A stretch of DNA of 7,251 nt, taken from an uncultured Pseudomonadota bacterium. Its GTDB lineage: Bacteria > Pseudomonadota > Gammaproteobacteria > Burkholderiales > Thiobacillaceae. The stretch's first letter is position 1, and every line of letters starts with the position of its first letter. This document shows positions 6,983-7,251 of the stretch, in pieces. The translations under genes were made by a program, and so were the position numbers. The DNA lies in the NCBI GenBank assembly GCA_903883985.1, contig CAISDD010000328.1, forward strand, positions 1-7,251, in the 5' to 3' direction. The notes under the pieces are model-generated. The model saw nothing but the letters and a program-made list of their open reading frames with translations, made no database searches and had not been told where the DNA came from.

Positions 6983-7008
6983 GCGGAAGAAACGGCATTC
7001 CGTCCTAC
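6982..7008 (-). repeat. REP-like palindrome with GTAG foot, GGCGGAA stem
   Basis: GGCGGAA (6982-6988) pairs with TTCCGTC (6998-7004) with one G-T mismatch and a 9-base loop, and is followed by CTAC (7005-7008). On the minus strand this gives a 5' GTAG foot before the stem. It resembles a widespread intergenic palindrome family whose full form has a GGCGGAAT/ATTCCGCC stem next to CTAC. Confidence 0.5.
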
Positions 7009-7024
7009 GCTGGCAGTTTTCAAA

Positions 7025-7050
7025 GACGCAGGCAAGGATGCCTGCGCTAC
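7025..7050 (-). repeat. REP-like palindrome with GTAG foot, GCAGGCA stem
   Basis: CGCAGGCA (7027-7034) pairs perfectly with TGCCTGCG (7039-7046) around AGGA, and is followed by CTAC at 7047-7050. On the minus strand it reads GTAG then the 8-bp stem, the layout of RAYT-type REP elements. Confidence 0.6.
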
Positions 7051-7104
7051 TTTTCGCAATTCAGACCTGGGAGTCAATCATCATGGCGCCGGTATCAAAG
7101 ATTG

Positions 7105-7148
7105 TTGGGTTACGCCGACATGAAAAACCGTCGGCTAACCCAAGCTAC
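7105..7148 (-). repeat. REP-like palindrome with GTAG foot, TTGGGTTA stem
   Basis: TTGGGTTA (7105-7112), a bulged C, then GCCGAC (7114-7119) pair with GTCGGC (7130-7135) and TAACCCAA (7136-7143) around a 10-base loop. The stem is 14 bp with a single bulge. CTAC follows at 7145-7148, so the minus strand begins with GTAG. This is the longest stem in the window and matches a palindrome type commonly scattered in proteobacterial intergenic regions. Confidence 0.65.
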
Positions 7149-7159
7149 GCAGCTTCGTT

Positions 7160-7172
7160 TGAGCCAAGCTCA
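7160..7172. repeat. Small perfect hairpin
   Basis: TGAGC (7160-7164) pairs with GCTCA (7168-7172) around CAA. It is short and could be chance, but lies in the same palindrome cluster. Confidence 0.3.
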
Positions 7173-7194
7173 TGATGGTGCAATTCGATGAATC

Positions 7195-7250
7195 GGGCTT
7201 TCAGCCCTTGAAATCCTGCTTGGGCTCTGGACCTGGGCCGATGGCCCAGG
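7195..7250. repeat. Two adjacent hairpins at the right edge
   Basis: GGGCT (7195-7199) pairs with AGCCC (7203-7207) around TTC. Then CCTGGGCC (7232-7239) pairs with GGCCCAGG (7243-7250) around GAT. The second is a strong 8-bp GC stem without a visible T tract inside the window, so a rho-independent terminator is not shown. The pair may belong to a longer repeat that continues beyond 7251. Confidence 0.5.
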
Positions 7251-7251
7251 C

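Larger units (their letters stand above)
6666..7251. other. Non-coding region rich in short inverted repeats
   Basis: No convincing gene is seen in these 586 bases. Open frames here are under 130 codons, read through the repeats on both strands and resemble no protein family I know. The flhB-proximal part (6666-6830) may hold the promoter. From about 6870 to the right edge the sequence is a chain of short palindromes of unrelated sequence, several with a GTAG foot, listed separately. Confidence 0.7.

Noticed and set aside
6715..7077. A 120-codon minus-strand frame, and a shorter overlapping one at 6690-6932, upstream of flhB
   Set aside because: They read straight through the REP-like palindromes; segments such as RRSGLARDTA are translated repeat sequence. 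No domain or good ribosome site was seen.
6871..7148. The palindrome cluster as a CRISPR array
   Set aside because: The palindromes differ in sequence and spacing; there is no constant repeat with regular spacers.
7232..7250. The strong GC hairpin at the right edge as a rho-independent terminator
   Set aside because: No T tract follows before the window ends, and it sits among other palindromes, so a terminator cannot be claimed.

Overview
The window carries a compact flagellar operon, all on the minus strand. Read in transcription order, from high to low coordinate, it runs flhB, flhA, flhF, flhG, fliA, motC. The first two encode the export-gate proteins of the flagellar type III secretion system. 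FlhF (an SRP-type GTPase) and FlhG (a MinD-like partner) set where and how many flagella are built. FliA is the sigma-28 factor for late flagellar genes. The MotA-family stator subunit is cut off by the left edge of the window. Genes overlap or sit a few bases apart from flhA onward: 4 nt between flhA and flhF, 14 to 38 nt between flhF and flhG, 27 to 29 nt between flhG and fliA, and a 13 nt gap before motC. This points to one transcript with translational coupling. The only sizeable gap inside the operon is 72 nt between flhB and flhA.

The organism is probably a GC-rich, flagellated proteobacterium. The gene order, the FliA sequence and the style of FlhG (MinD-like fold with an eroded nucleotide site) most resemble Betaproteobacteria, possibly Nitrosomonadales or Rhodocyclales-like lineages. 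That is inference from remembered family resemblance; no search was possible. FlhF/FlhG-type control usually goes with polar flagellation.

Region by region: 1-216 is the N-terminal part of motC; 230-949 fliA; 921-1847 (or to 1871) flhG; 1834-3390 flhF; 3387-5462 flhA; 5535-6665 flhB. From 6666 to the right edge (7251) I see no convincing gene. This 586-base stretch holds a possible flhB promoter near 6712-6720. Beyond it is a dense cluster of short inverted repeats, several with the GTAG foot typical of REP elements and all in the same orientation.

I did not find a clearly new system. The points most worth a second look are the REP-like palindrome island upstream of flhB, the loss of both ATPase motifs in FlhG while its FlhF-activating helix is kept, and NPMH in place of the near-universal NPTH autocleavage motif in FlhB.
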